DNA of 64,000 nt from Moanibacter sp965226025 (GTDB lineage: Bacteria; Verrucomicrobiota; Verrucomicrobiia; Opitutales; UBA2987): positions 1,054,001-1,118,000 of the forward strand of contig CBDDCD010000002.1 of the NCBI GenBank assembly GCA_965226025.1. Reading direction: 5' to 3'. A program made the translations under genes and the position numbers. How positions within the stretch are numbered: position 1 is the first letter of the stretch; every line of letters starts with the position of its first letter. Positions 22,330 to 31,596 of the stretch are shown here, one piece after another. A model generated the notes under the pieces. The model saw only the letters and a program-made list of their open reading frames with translations, was not told where the DNA came from and made no database searches.

Positions 22330-24494
22330 CCCAAACTGCGTACTGAAGGGCGGAAAGCACTGAACTTAGAGACGTTATTATTCGTAAGTCGTTGATGAGC
22401 AATGAAGGTTTGTCCTGTATTGATCGTGTAGGGACTATAAGTTTCAGTAGTTCTTGACTCTCCCTATCTGCCCGCCCAGACTGGCGGGATATGTTTTTCC
22501 GTCTGAAGCATTCCAAGAGCGGCCAGGTCCTCCAACTGCTTGAATCTTACCGCAACAGCGAAGGTAAACCGCGACAGCGAGTGGTGGTCTCCCTGGGCGA
22601 TGGGGCCATCAGTCGACCGGACTTTGGACCCATTGCCAAGGCGGTGCAAAAGCAGCTCTACGGGATCGAGGAACTTCTGGCCCCTGAGTATACGCGTCGA
22701 CAGCAGAACTGGATTGAACTGATCCTGCGGCGGATTGATGGGGAGGGGCGGTGGCGAGGACTGCGCCAAAAGGCCGAGGCTTTTGCAGAGCAGCAGAACG
22801 CAATTGATGGGGTCTTGGCCGATAAAGTGGAGCATAGCGCCGCGGGAGTTTTATTGGGACCGATTCTGCTGGGGCTTAAGGGGTGGGAAAAGCTGAGGAT
22901 GGATGAAGCCTTGCAGGAGGTGGGCTTGAACCGGGCGCAAAGGGATGCGGCTAAGGTATCGGTGATCAACCGGCTGGTGGATCCAGTGCCTGAGAACGCC
23001 TTGCCCCAGTGGGCCAGGCAGAGTGCCCTGGGAGATCTTCTGGGAGTGGCGGCGGTGAAGTCGGATCGGCATCGCTACTACCGGGTGAGCGATCGGTTGG
23101 TGGAGAACCGCGAAAGGATCGAAGAGCATATGCGCGAGCGCCAGGGGGAACTGTTCAGTTTGGATCGGACGGTACTACTGTATGATCTTACCAATACGCA
23201 CTTCGAAGGGGTGGGTGCGAGCAACGGCAAAGCGAAACGGGGAAAGAACAAACAGAAACGCCACGATTGTGTTCAGATTGTGGTGGGGATGGTGTTCGAT
23301 ACCGAAGGCTTTGAGTTGGGACATCGGATATTTGCGGGCAACCGCCATGACGCGACGACCCTGTTGGAGATGATCGCTGAATTGGAGAAAGCGGTGGGGG
23401 CCCAGGGCGAGCGTGAGAAGACCCTCATCATCATGGATGGAGGGATCGCGAGCCGGGAGAATGTGCAACTGTTGCGCGAGGAGGGATTCGGCTACCTGGT
23501 CAACCAGAGCCGCCGGGGGCGTAAGGCTTATCTTGCAGAGTTCCAGGAGGCTTCCGGTTTCGAAAAGGTAGAGGGGAGGGATTGGGACCGGGAAGTGAAG
23601 GTGAAGTGGATAAAAGAGCAGGTGGGAGAAGAAAATGAGAGTGAAGGGGACCAGGAGACAACGCAGGAGGAGTCGAGGCAAGCAGGCGAGGAGTATGTGC
23701 TGTTGTGTCAGAGCGTGCGCAGGCGGGCCAAGGAAGAGGCGATTTATTCAGGGGCCGAAGAGCGCTTTATGAAGGCGCTCGAGGGGCTTCAGAAAAGGGT
23801 CGATCAAGGCCATTTAAAGGAGCCCGCAAAAATCCATACCGCGATCGGGCGCTTACAGGGGCAACATTCCCGAGTGCAGCGCTTCTATTCTATTGAACTG
23901 GTCGAAGCCGCCAAGGGCTCTAAAGAGAAAAAGTGCGGCCTTTGCTGGACTCGAAGGGACCAGGCCTGTGATGAGAATGCTCAACTGTTGGGCTGCTCTG
24001 TGCTGCGCACCAATCGGCACAACTTCAGCGGGGCCCAGCTGTGGCGCCTCTACATGACTTTGACCCGGGCCGAAGACGGCTTCAAAGCGCTCAAGAGCGA
24101 CTTGGGCCTCAGACCCAACCACCACCAGATTGAACCGCGCGTTGAGGGCCACGTCTTTATCACCATTTTGGCCTACCAGCTTTTGCGCTTTATCGAATAC
24201 ACCTTGGAGCGGCACGGGGACACCCGCTCCTGGCAGACCATCAAGCGGGTCCTCCAAACCCATACCTATGCCACTGTCATATTGCCCACTCGACAGGGAG
24301 AAGTCTATCGTCTGCGCAAAGCGGGCATTCCCGAACAGAGCCACAAGCAGATTTACAATCTCTTCCAGATCCAATGGAAGAAATTGCCCGTTAAGAAGAG
24401 TATGAGCAAAATAAAAATCGAACCGATTTCGTAGTGCCTTTCAAAAACGCGTGTTGATTATCAAGGACTTAACTTATAAAGTGCGAAACTAGGG
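22330..24494 (+). mobile_element. IS1634-family element (2165 bp)
   Basis: The ends CCCAAACTGCGTAC and, at the other end read inward, CCCTAGTTTCGCAC form an imperfect inverted repeat. CTAG flanks both sides (22326-22329 and 24495-24498); removing the element and one CTAG restores the APH reading NILVKDGEVTGVIDWAESRY. This 4-base duplication is shorter than the 5-6 bp I recall for the family, so the exact ends could differ by a base or two. Confidence 0.85.
22491..24434 (+). CDS. IS1634-family transposase
   Basis: 647 residues. The N-terminal RLKHSKSGQVLQLLESYRN and VVVSLGD, the middle LLYDLTNTHFEG with the first catalytic Asp, IIMDGGIASRENVQLLREEG with the second, and AEDGFKALKSDLGLRPNHH with the Glu region match the large IS1634 branch of IS4-type DDE transposases. 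An acidic linker (residues 380-400) precedes the last catalytic part. It seems complete. Only one copy is present in this window. Confidence 0.93.
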   Translation: MFFRLKHSKSGQVLQLLESYRNSEGKPRQRVVVSLGDGAISRPDFGPIAKAVQKQLYGIEELLAPEYTRRQQNWIELILRRIDGEGRWRGLRQKAEAFAEQQNAIDGVLADKVEHSAAGVLLGPILLGLKGWEKLRMDEALQEVGLNRAQRDAAKVSVINRLVDPVPENALPQWARQSALGDLLGVAAVKSDRHRYYRVSDRLVENRERIEEHMRERQGELFSLDRTVLLYDLTNTHFEGVGASNGKAKRGKNKQKRHDCVQIVVGMVFDTEGFELGHRIFAGNRHDATTLLEMIAELEKAVGAQGEREKTLIIMDGGIASRENVQLLREEGFGYLVNQSRRGRKAYLAEFQEASGFEKVEGRDWDREVKVKWIKEQVGEENESEGDQETTQEESRQAGEEYVLLCQSVRRRAKEEAIYSGAEERFMKALEGLQKRVDQGHLKEPAKIHTAIGRLQGQHSRVQRFYSIELVEAAKGSKEKKCGLCWTRRDQACDENAQLLGCSVLRTNRHNFSGAQLWRLYMTLTRAEDGFKALKSDLGLRPNHHQIEPRVEGHVFITILAYQLLRFIEYTLERHGDTRSWQTIKRVLQTHTYATVILPTRQGEVYRLRKAGIPEQSHKQIYNLFQIQWKKLPVKKSMSKIKIEPIS

Positions 24495-24779
24495 CTAGTG
24501 AAAGATGGCGAAGTAACCGGCGTGATAGATTGGGCTGAGTCGAGATACGGCGATTTCTTATGGGATGTTAGTTGGATAAACTTGTGGTCCCCAAAACTCG
24601 AATTCAAAAAAATGTTCGAAGCGAATTACTCCGCGGCCGGCAGGTCTGTCCCTTGGTTTGAGGAGAGAATACAATGCTATACTTTGTTAATTTTCCTGCG
24701 TGTATTGGGTTTCTTTGCGCGGACAAAGCAAAAATCGAAAGTGGATAACATGAAGGTGCGGCTGAAAACATTGCTGTAG
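24495..24779 (+). pseudogene. Aminoglycoside-phosphotransferase-like gene, 3' remnant
   Basis: Continues the 5' remnant after the IS1634 element: VKDGEVTGVIDWAESRYGDFLWDVSW contains the conserved GVIDW..A..GD metal-binding motif of APH kinases, then a helical C-terminal tail. The protein cannot be made whole because of the insertion and the earlier internal deletion. Confidence 0.75.
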
Positions 24780-24847
24780 CAACAGGGATCGATCGGCCCT
24801 GCAAGAGAGGTCAGTCTCAAATTCAAAAATTGACCGTCTTTCGTCTC

Positions 24848-25186
24848 CTACAATTCAGCGCGGATTCGGTCGGCGAGGTCACCCATTTCGTCCTCCGACA
24901 GATCCAGGATGCCGCGTTTCGTACTGATGGCTTCGGTTTGCTGTTCATGGTATGGGACGCCGGGCGGGCATGGAACGATGTGCCAATGGACGTGGCGATT
25001 GCCCTGTTGGCTGCCAAGAGATATCAGGTAGAGCCGCTCGCACGGGACGACGGCCCGGACGGCTTCTTCGTCTTGGTAGACGATATGGTGCGGTTGGTTT
25101 CCTGCGAGCATCTCACAAATGAAGCAAGGACCGGTCCGTGTCCTGGAGACATATGCTGAGGAGTTGAATTCCTTTCGCTTTGCCAT
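24848..25186 (-). CDS. HIT-family protein with internal deletion
   Basis: 112 residues from ATG 25186. GPCFICEMLAG and HHIVYQDEEAV form the N-terminal part of a HIT protein. GNRHVHWHIVP is the HxHxHxx nucleotide-binding motif, followed by PPGVPYHEQQ. The 40-50 residues that normally lie between the strand YQDEEAV and the helix VPCERLYLISLGSQQ are absent, without loss of frame. Family members hydrolyse or transfer nucleotides from phosphoanhydrides. Lacking half of the fold, this copy is probably non-functional. Confidence 0.65.
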   Translation of the reverse strand: MAKRKEFNSSAYVSRTRTGPCFICEMLAGNQPHHIVYQDEEAVRAVVPCERLYLISLGSQQGNRHVHWHIVPCPPGVPYHEQQTEAISTKRGILDLSEDEMGDLADRIRAEL

Positions 25187-25246
25187 CAAGAAATCATTAA
25201 CATCGAACTCGGGACATCCGGTATTCGAAGTTCGTGGGCCGCCTTT

Positions 25247-26118
25247 TCATCGCAGTCTCTCCCCATCCCTCTTCAATGAATCGTCGATTATCCTCTCCAA
25301 CAAATTCACCGGGTAGAGCGGCGGCTTCTCCGCCAGCGCCTGCTGGAAGAGGACAGTTGATGGAGTGAGGCCGGGGATGGTGTTGGCTTCGATGATGATC
25401 AATTCACCCGTCATCACGTGCATACAGGCGTCGATTCTGACGTAGCCGCGAATGCCGAGGGTACTGGCTACTTTTTCGATGCGTGACTTCGCATTGCGAA
25501 TGGCGGATGGGGAGACGTGAGACGCCGGCGGAGGGGTGATGTTGACACCGGTTCCGCCCTGAAACTTCTCCTCCAGGCTGAGAACGCTTCCTTCGGCCAC
25601 GGTGATGCTGGGGGAGAATGCCCGCAATTTTCGACCGGTCTGGAGGACCCCGACGGTGATCTCGATCCAGCCGGTCCTGGTTTCCCAGCGAAACCAGTCC
25701 CTGATTATTTCTACCCGATCGGTCTCGATGAATTCCTCGAAGAGAACGGCCCGCATGCGGCGGGTCGGCATTTCGATGATGCCATTCTGACCGTGGAGTT
25801 TCCTCTCCGGAATCAATGTCGCTCCGCGAAGAGCAGATTGACAGTAGGCTTGGACGCCCGTTCGTTCCAGAAGCCGGGCGATCCCCAATGAACAGCCATT
25901 GCCGATCGGTTTTGCGATTAGAGTTTCGCTGTCAAGCTGCTCAGTCAAGCGGTCCCAGAGAGTCCGGTAATCCCGAGATTCTAGACCCGCGATTCGTCGC
26001 ATCGAGACGGGCGTCTTCGAAGCGGAGGAGATTCCTGCCGAGCGCAGGCCCTCGAGCGTTTTGGCGGTGGCGCCTTTGTCCATGCAGAGTTCTGACGCTT
26101 CCGAGGAACAGCCGCCGG
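25247..26118 (-). pseudogene. Partial duplicate of the tandem Ddl-like gene (3' end)
   Basis: The frame matches the last ~290 residues of the 802-residue protein at 27223-29631: GGCSSEASELCMDK, SMRRIAGLESRDYR, LIAKPIGNGCSLGIARL, GGTGVNITPPPASHVSPSAI, ELIIIEANTIPGLTPSTVLF. Many substitutions separate the copies, so the duplication is not recent. The first ~50 residues of the open frame (up to 26275) do not match the parent and read across the promoter side of the MNT gene. It lacks the N-terminal domain and is likely inactive. Confidence 0.8.
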
Positions 26119-26303
26119 CAATGATGCGGAAGCCGAGAATGGAATCTTCCAGTGCTCTTGATCGTGTGATGATCAGTGAAACCGCCGCCAAGAGAAACCC
26201 AAACTTTGGAATTTGCAAAGTCACCCAAGGCGTGTCACCGTATTCTTTATCCTCCAGTGTCCTTGAAATTGGCACGCTAGGATGTCTCTATAAAGGAACA
26301 AAA

Positions 26304-26609
26304 ATGAGAGACTTGGTACCTCTGGACATTCCCCTTGAAGAGGTGGCACGCTTTTGCCGCCAGAATCTGGTGCACGAGCTGGCGCTCTTTGGATCGGGGC
26401 AGGGCCAAGACTACCGACCCGATAGTGATCTAGATTTGCTCGTTAGCTTCCAACCTGCGGCACGAGTTACCTTTCTGACTTTAGCCAGAATGCAACGCGA
26501 GCTGGAAGCACTCTTGGGGCGCAAAGTCGACTTAGTACCCAAGGATGGACTGAAATCGGTCATTCGGGAGCATGTATTGGCCAGTGCACGTGTGCTGTAT
26601 GCGGCGTGA
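26304..26609 (+). CDS. MNT-type minimal nucleotidyltransferase (antitoxin)
   Basis: About 101 residues. LALFGSGQGQDYRPDSDLDLLVSF carries the GSx10DxD nucleotidyltransferase motif (GSG...DSDLD), and GRKVDLVPKDGLK holds the third acidic residue. In MNT-HepT toxin-antitoxin modules, MNT adenylylates a Tyr of HepT to neutralise its RNase. The ATG at 26304 follows AAAGGAACAAAA. It overlaps the next gene by 11 bases. The module lies between the two Ddl-like copies. Confidence 0.85.
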   Translation: MRDLVPLDIPLEEVARFCRQNLVHELALFGSGQGQDYRPDSDLDLLVSFQPAARVTFLTLARMQRELEALLGRKVDLVPKDGLKSVIREHVLASARVLYAA

Positions 26610-26853
26610 GCTCCTCTATCTGCAAGACATCCTTGAGGCCTGCGACCTGATTGAGACCTTTCTCGCGGACCTGGATGCCTCGGTGTTTCTCGTGAGCGAA
26701 CTGCATAAGTCGGCTACTCTCCAAAAGCTAACGGTGATCGGCGAAGCGGCAGCACGTCTTCCGAGTACATTCCGTGAGACACACCCGCAGGTTCAATGGC
26801 GTGATATCGTCGCGTTCCGTAACATCGCCGTTCATGCATATTTTTCGGTGTAG
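26599..26853 (+). CDS. HepT-family RNase toxin, shortened by an in-frame amber codon
   Basis: 84 residues from ATG 26599. The RX4HXY active motif is present (RNIAVHAY) near the end, with DLIETFL at the N-terminal helix. After SV the codon TAG (26851-26853) stops translation. The same frame continues WDIVWATAKDDVPVLRHQIREI to a second TAG at 26953-26955, which is the usual HepT tail (normally DW.IVW). This is therefore a nonsense mutation removing about 33 residues. The catalytic motif remains, but the last helix is lost. Confidence 0.8.
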   Translation: MRRELLYLQDILEACDLIETFLADLDASVFLVSELHKSATLQKLTVIGEAAARLPSTFRETHPQVQWRDIVAFRNIAVHAYFSV

Positions 26854-27027
26854 TGGGACATAGTGTGGGCAACGGCCAAGGATGATGTTCCGGTACTTCG
26901 GCATCAAATTCGGGAGATCGTTCGTAAAGAAGATCGGGAAGAATCGGGGAAGTAGTCCGCTTCTGGTTGCAGAATCGGGGCCGGATTGTTGGAGCCGAGA
27001 CCGAGGGGCATCAATTTAGCGCCGTAG

Positions 27028-27112
27028 ATTGTAGCCGCGGCCGCAGGGACGCGGAAGTTTCGTAGGTATACTCGGAATAGTCCGTCCGCGTCCTTGCGGC
27101 CGCGGCTACAAT
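27028..27112. repeat. GC-rich palindrome, second copy
   Basis: Arms 27028-27055 and 27085-27112 pair over 28 bases with one G-T wobble; the inner arm sequence GCCGCGGCCGCAAGGACGCG is shared with 9047-9119. It lies between HepT and the convergent tandem Ddl-like gene. Confidence 0.85.
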
Positions 27113-27222
27113 ACTGGCTGATAAACAGGACGAAATTCCAGAGATCTTGAACATCCAACATCGAACGCCCAACACTCAATGTCGAAGTAGGGACCTACGG
27201 TGCCCGTTGTTCGAGGACGGCA

Positions 27223-29631
27223 TTATAACCGTGATCGTCCCCCATCCCTCTCCAACGCATTTTCAATAATCCTCTCCAGCAGATCCACCGGATAGAGCGC
27301 AGGCTTCTCCGCCAGGGCCTGCTGGAATAGAACTGTTGATGGCGACAGGCCCGGCACCGTATTGGCTTCGATGATGATCAGCTCTCCCGTCTTCACCTGC
27401 ATAAAGGCGTCGATTCTGGCGTAGCCGCGAATTCCAAGGGCAAGCGCCACTTTTTCGATGCGTGACTTCGCATTGCGAATGGCGGATGGGGAGACGTGAG
27501 ACGCCGGCGGAGGGGTGATGTTGACTCCGGTTCCGCCCTGAAACTTCTCCTCCAGGCTGAGAACGCTTCCTTCGGCCACGGTGATGCTGGGAGAGAAAGC
27601 CTGCAATTCTCGGCCGGTCTGGAGCATCCCCACGGTGATTTCGATCCAGCCGGTCCTGGTTTCCCAACGGAGCCGGTCCCGGACTATTTCGACCCGATCC
27701 GTCTCGATGAACTTCTCGAAGAGGATGGATTTCATGCGACGGGTGGGCATCTCAATGATGCGATTTTGACCGTGAAGTGTTTCCTCCGGAATAAAGGGTG
27801 CTCGTCGGAGAGCAAATTGACAGTAGGCCCTGAGGTCCTGTGCTTTGAAGAGTCGGGCAATTCCCGATGAACAACCATCGCCGATCGGTTTTGCGATTAG
27901 GGTTTCGGTGTCGAGCTCCTCGATCAGGCGGTTCCAGAGAGACCGGTAGTCGCGTGATTCAAGGCCCGCGATTCGCCGCATCGAGACGGTCTTCTTCGAA
28001 GCGGTGGAAATTCCAGACGAGCGGAGTTGTTCGAGAGCCTTGGCCGTAGCGACTTTGTCCATGCAAAGCTTTGATGCTTCCGCGGAGCAGCCGGTGAAGG
28101 GGACTCCTGCTCTTTCAAGAATTCCCTGGAGAGTGCCATCCTCTCCCATACCTCCATGAAGAGCGATGAAGAGACCGGGTGAGTGCTTCAAGAACTCGGC
28201 CAGAGTGTTTTTATTCGGAAGAAAACGGTCCTCTGAAACAGTGGCTTCTTCCCTGCCCAATTTATCCAGGCATCGGAGGCGAAGCCTACCTAAAGACCTC
28301 TCATTCGTCTTCGCCCGTCGGCAGAGTGAGACAATCTCCTCGGTGGTGTGGTTGAGGGCATTGGCGTAGGGGAGGGTCCAGACATTTTTCCGGTGATCGA
28401 GGAAACAGGGCCGGGGTTCATATTTTCGGGAATTCCTTAGCTTGAGCCAGACATTGGTACCGCTCATTACCGAAACCTGCCGTTCAGAAGTGTCACCCCC
28501 GAAAAGGACGGCGACCGGAATCCGTCGACGACACTTTCGAGCTTTCCCTTTGGGGATCGAAATCCCGTGACGTCGGCAGGCGCTCCCCAGGACGAACTCC
28601 AGTACGTTTCGATGACTGAGACCGATACGCGCCGCCTGCATAAAGAGAAAACTGTTCTGTTCCATCCCGCAGATGGGATTGATATCGGAAAACCAGACCA
28701 GACCGTCGGGCAGAAGCCATCCGTCAATACGCGCGAAATCACGCAGTTCGAGGAGCGAGAAGAGTCGCTCCGCATCGCGCTGGATTTTCTCAATAGTTGC
28801 TCCCCCGAAACGCGGAGGGCAGTGATAGGCGACCTGCTGGGTGGGCAAATATTTCCGGCGATAGTCGAAGATTTGATTTCCGCTGTAGTCGGTCTCAATC
28901 TCGTTGGGGATGAGCGCGACCGGTCGGCCACGACGATTCTGGAGGATGATTGCGGTGAACTCGATACCCTCGCAGAAGGGCTCCACCACGATGCGTTGGC
29001 ATCGTCTGTCGGCGAGAATTTCGGGAATCCGATCGAGGCACTCGGCTACCGAAGAGACCGAGAAGACATCAATACTGGAACCACCGTTGGCCGGTTTTAC
29101 AACGGCTCGTTTCAGACTGTGGCTACGAAAGAATGGCCGGAGCGCCTTCTCGTGGTTCCTCTCTGAGCGCTTCAAAAGGAGAGTCGGAACAGTGTAGTAG
29201 TGGTTCTTTTCGAGAAAATCTCGCGCCCTGAATTTGTCGAAGGCGCGCCGGCAACTCTTTGAGGACGAACCGACGAAGGGAATTTCGATCGCCTCGAGAA
29301 GGCGCTGCATTCGCCCGTCTTCTCCCATGGTTCCGTGGATGGCGGGGAAAACAAGATCTACATTTGTGAACAATTTCGAGAGGTTGGCCCGGTTGAGAGA
29401 CTCCCCGCTACTTCCGATCTTGAATTCGAAGTCATCGGGTGTGTTCGAATAAAGCTGCGCGCGGGAGCATTGGTGGATCCGGTTCCTGAGGGAAATATAA
29501 AAAGGGATTATCTCGACGCGCTCGGAATGAAGGTGGTCGCAGACCGATCGCGCCGAATTGAGCGAAATTCCCCGCTCGCGCGATGGGCCGCCACATAAGA
29601 GGGCGATTGTCAGTTTCCGACGTCGCTTCAC
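27223..29631 (-). CDS. Tandem D-Ala-D-Ala ligase-like protein (two ATP-grasp units)
   Basis: 802 residues made of two Ddl-like halves. Half 1 (about 1-375): LLCGGPSRERGISLNSARSV, AIHGTMGEDGRMQRLLEAI, VVKPANGGSSIDVF, the omega-loop FDYRRKYLP and ARIDGWLL...FSDINPICGMEQ. Half 2 (about 380-802): VLFGGDTSERQVSVMSG, ALHGGMGEDGTLQGILE, LIAKPIGDGCSSGIARL, YARIDAF and IIIEANTVPGLSPSTVLF. A normal Ddl is about 300-370 residues. In half 2 the omega-loop is unrecognisable (GGTGVNITPPPASHV), so it may use another substrate or be regulatory. It would act in the cytoplasm on a D-amino-acid or similar ligation. Confidence 0.85.
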   Translation of the reverse strand: MKRRRKLTIALLCGGPSRERGISLNSARSVCDHLHSERVEIIPFYISLRNRIHQCSRAQLYSNTPDDFEFKIGSSGESLNRANLSKLFTNVDLVFPAIHGTMGEDGRMQRLLEAIEIPFVGSSSKSCRRAFDKFRARDFLEKNHYYTVPTLLLKRSERNHEKALRPFFRSHSLKRAVVKPANGGSSIDVFSVSSVAECLDRIPEILADRRCQRIVVEPFCEGIEFTAIILQNRRGRPVALIPNEIETDYSGNQIFDYRRKYLPTQQVAYHCPPRFGGATIEKIQRDAERLFSLLELRDFARIDGWLLPDGLVWFSDINPICGMEQNSFLFMQAARIGLSHRNVLEFVLGSACRRHGISIPKGKARKCRRRIPVAVLFGGDTSERQVSVMSGTNVWLKLRNSRKYEPRPCFLDHRKNVWTLPYANALNHTTEEIVSLCRRAKTNERSLGRLRLRCLDKLGREEATVSEDRFLPNKNTLAEFLKHSPGLFIALHGGMGEDGTLQGILERAGVPFTGCSAEASKLCMDKVATAKALEQLRSSGISTASKKTVSMRRIAGLESRDYRSLWNRLIEELDTETLIAKPIGDGCSSGIARLFKAQDLRAYCQFALRRAPFIPEETLHGQNRIIEMPTRRMKSILFEKFIETDRVEIVRDRLRWETRTGWIEITVGMLQTGRELQAFSPSITVAEGSVLSLEEKFQGGTGVNITPPPASHVSPSAIRNAKSRIEKVALALGIRGYARIDAFMQVKTGELIIIEANTVPGLSPSTVLFQQALAEKPALYPVDLLERIIENALERDGGRSRL

Positions 29632-30023
29632 TGTTCGAGAATTTCCCAGGCCGCTCTCATCCTAGAGGAGCGTAGCGGCGGTGCGGCTGAGTGCGAAGAA
29701 GAAGACAACAACGAATTCACTAAGAGTAGCATAGCCGCAATCAATCTTATCGCTAAACCAAAACGTGTTCAAAAAATCATCTCTTGATGGACAGTAGCAC
29801 AAATTTTCGACGGTTCTACTCCCACAGGTTCTCCCTTCCATCACATTGTTGCTTGCGGGATGTATTGAAGCGGGCTAGGAGGCTTATAGTAGCTCCAAGT
29901 TATTCATCAGTGGGGCCGAGTGGAGCCGTAGGAGTAACTCGGCGAGGCCCCATTGTGAGTAACTTGGCAGAAGCTGGGTTGGCTATGAGGCAAGGAGTTT
30001 GTTTCTCTAGAGGAGTTAATTTT

Positions 30024-30180
30024 CAAAGGCGGCCGTCCACTACGAACTTAGGAGGCAGTCGTGAGACGACTTCCGACAGAATTTCGAGTAGACGGCTTGC
30101 CTGGATGACCGATAACGAACCCTCAGTTTGTATCCTCATAGCAGGATCCACTATAAGAACTTCGCCTGGACATCCAGCGC
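30024..30180 (+). ncRNA. Predicted IS110 bridge RNA, copy B
   Basis: Two hairpins each sit between two short guides. Target loop: TAGGAGG (30049-30055), hairpin AGTCGT-GAG-ACGACT (30057-30071), TCCGACAG (30072-30079). The first equals the left target half and the second is the complement of the right half CTGTCGGA. Donor loop: CCTCAGTTT (30121-30129), hairpin ATCCT...AGGAT (30132-30147), ACTATAAG (30150-30157). These match the element's right end CCTCAGTTTTCT and the complement of its left end CTTATAGT. This is the published bridge-RNA layout for IS110/IS621. The transcript ends are estimates. Confidence 0.8.
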
Positions 30181-30221
30181 CTTTGAAAACCACAAAACGA
30201 ATAAAACAGAAGGGAAGGTAA

Positions 30222-31544
30222 TTGATCAAAGGGATGCAGAAAAGCGAAAAAACTAATCCATACAGTGTGGTTATAGGGATCGATTGGGCGGATCAGAAAA
30301 ATGATCTTTGGATGATCGAGAGGGAAACGGCAGGAGGGAGTCACCGGCAGGTGGCTCAGGATGCGATAGCGTTGCATGGTTTTGCCGTGGAGATGAGAGA
30401 AAGGTATGGGCGTGAGGGAAAGCGCGTCGCCATCGTGGTGGATCAGAAGCGTGGCGGGTTGATCAATTTTCTGATCGGATTGGAGTTTGTCGATATCTAT
30501 CCGGTGCATGCGGCCAGTGCGAAGGATTATCGACAGGCATTGTATCCTTCCAGGGCCAAGAGCGATCCGGTCGATGCGCAATTGCACGCGGAATTTTTCC
30601 TCAAACATCCCGAGCACTTTGAGAAGTGTCTGAGACCGGACAGTGTGGAGACGCGCGAGCTCAACCTGTTGTGTGAGGACCGGCGTGGATTCGTCGATCA
30701 GGCGACTCGCTTCGAGCAGCAATTGTGCAGTTGTCTGAAGCAGTATAACCCATTGGTGTTGAAACTGTTCGATGACTTGGGCAGTGCTATGTGTCTGCGC
30801 TTTGTTCTACGCTGGCCGACGCTTAAGAAGGTCAAGAGCGCATCGGCGCAAGGGTTGCGAAAGTTCTTTTATAAGCATAACAGTCGCAGCGCCGCGAAAA
30901 TCCAGGAGCGCCTGGAGTTGATCGGCCGGGAAGAGGCCTTGACCGAGGATCCCGCGACTCTGGAGGCGTTCAGTCGCAAAGCGCAGACTCTGGCCAAACA
31001 GCTTTTGGCCCTGCAACCGCAGATCGAGGCCTACGAGGAGCGTATCAAGGAACTTTTTCACACCCATCCCGATGCCCCTGTGTTCAGCGGCCTTCCCGGA
31101 GCCGGCGAGGCCCTCAGCCCTCGGCTGCTGTGCGCCTTTGGGACCGATCGATCGCGTTTCGAAACGGCCCGGAACATGACCCAGTGGAATGGTTCGGCTC
31201 CAGTCACCATCAGCAGCGGTCAGCACAAAAAGAGCAGCCAGGCAAAACGACTGGTCACCTGGCGGTGGTCCGCGCCCACCTTTGTCCGCCAGAGCTTTGT
31301 TGAATTTGCCGCCCATTCGATCCGAAACTGCGACTGGGCCAACACCTACTATCAAATTAAAAAAGAACAGGGCAAATCCCGCCAAACCATCCTTCGAGCG
31401 CTCGCTCTGAAGTGGACCCGCATTCTCTTTCGCTGCTGGCAAAATAACCAGAATTACGACGAGCACAGATACCTCGAATCACTCCAAAGGCGCGGTTCAC
31501 CGGTATGGCATAGACTCCAGCAACTAAACGGCCACGCCCTCTAA
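30222..31544 (+). CDS. IS110-family DEDD recombinase
   Basis: 440 residues, identical to the product of 5100-6422. The TTG at 30222 is preceded by GGGAAGG; an ATG at 30234 is the alternative start. The N-terminal RuvC-like domain (GIDWADQKND, KSDPVDAQ) and the C-terminal Transposase_20 domain (SGLPGAGEALSPRLL) are intact. The identity of both copies, ends and guides suggests an active or recently active element. Confidence 0.93.
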   Translation: MIKGMQKSEKTNPYSVVIGIDWADQKNDLWMIERETAGGSHRQVAQDAIALHGFAVEMRERYGREGKRVAIVVDQKRGGLINFLIGLEFVDIYPVHAASAKDYRQALYPSRAKSDPVDAQLHAEFFLKHPEHFEKCLRPDSVETRELNLLCEDRRGFVDQATRFEQQLCSCLKQYNPLVLKLFDDLGSAMCLRFVLRWPTLKKVKSASAQGLRKFFYKHNSRSAAKIQERLELIGREEALTEDPATLEAFSRKAQTLAKQLLALQPQIEAYEERIKELFHTHPDAPVFSGLPGAGEALSPRLLCAFGTDRSRFETARNMTQWNGSAPVTISSGQHKKSSQAKRLVTWRWSAPTFVRQSFVEFAAHSIRNCDWANTYYQIKKEQGKSRQTILRALALKWTRILFRCWQNNQNYDEHRYLESLQRRGSPVWHRLQQLNGHAL

Positions 31545-31596
31545 ACAGAAAATGAGTACTATTTTAAAAAATCCCTTGACGGACCACCTCAGTTTT

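Larger units (their letters stand above)
29883..31596 (+). mobile_element. IS110-family element, copy B (1714 bp)
   Basis: Same element as 5048-6761, inverted, with no difference seen in the compared segments. The core CT occurs at 29883-29884 and 31597-31598. The left flank GGCTAGGAGG and right flank GTCGGACGAA rejoin into a REP-like arm. The non-coding part 29885-30221 precedes the recombinase gene; only about 50 bases follow it. Confidence 0.92.

Noticed and set aside
26851..26853. TAG in HepT as pyrrolysine or suppressed codon
   Set aside because: TAG is used as the ordinary stop of many genes in the window, so recoding is unlikely.
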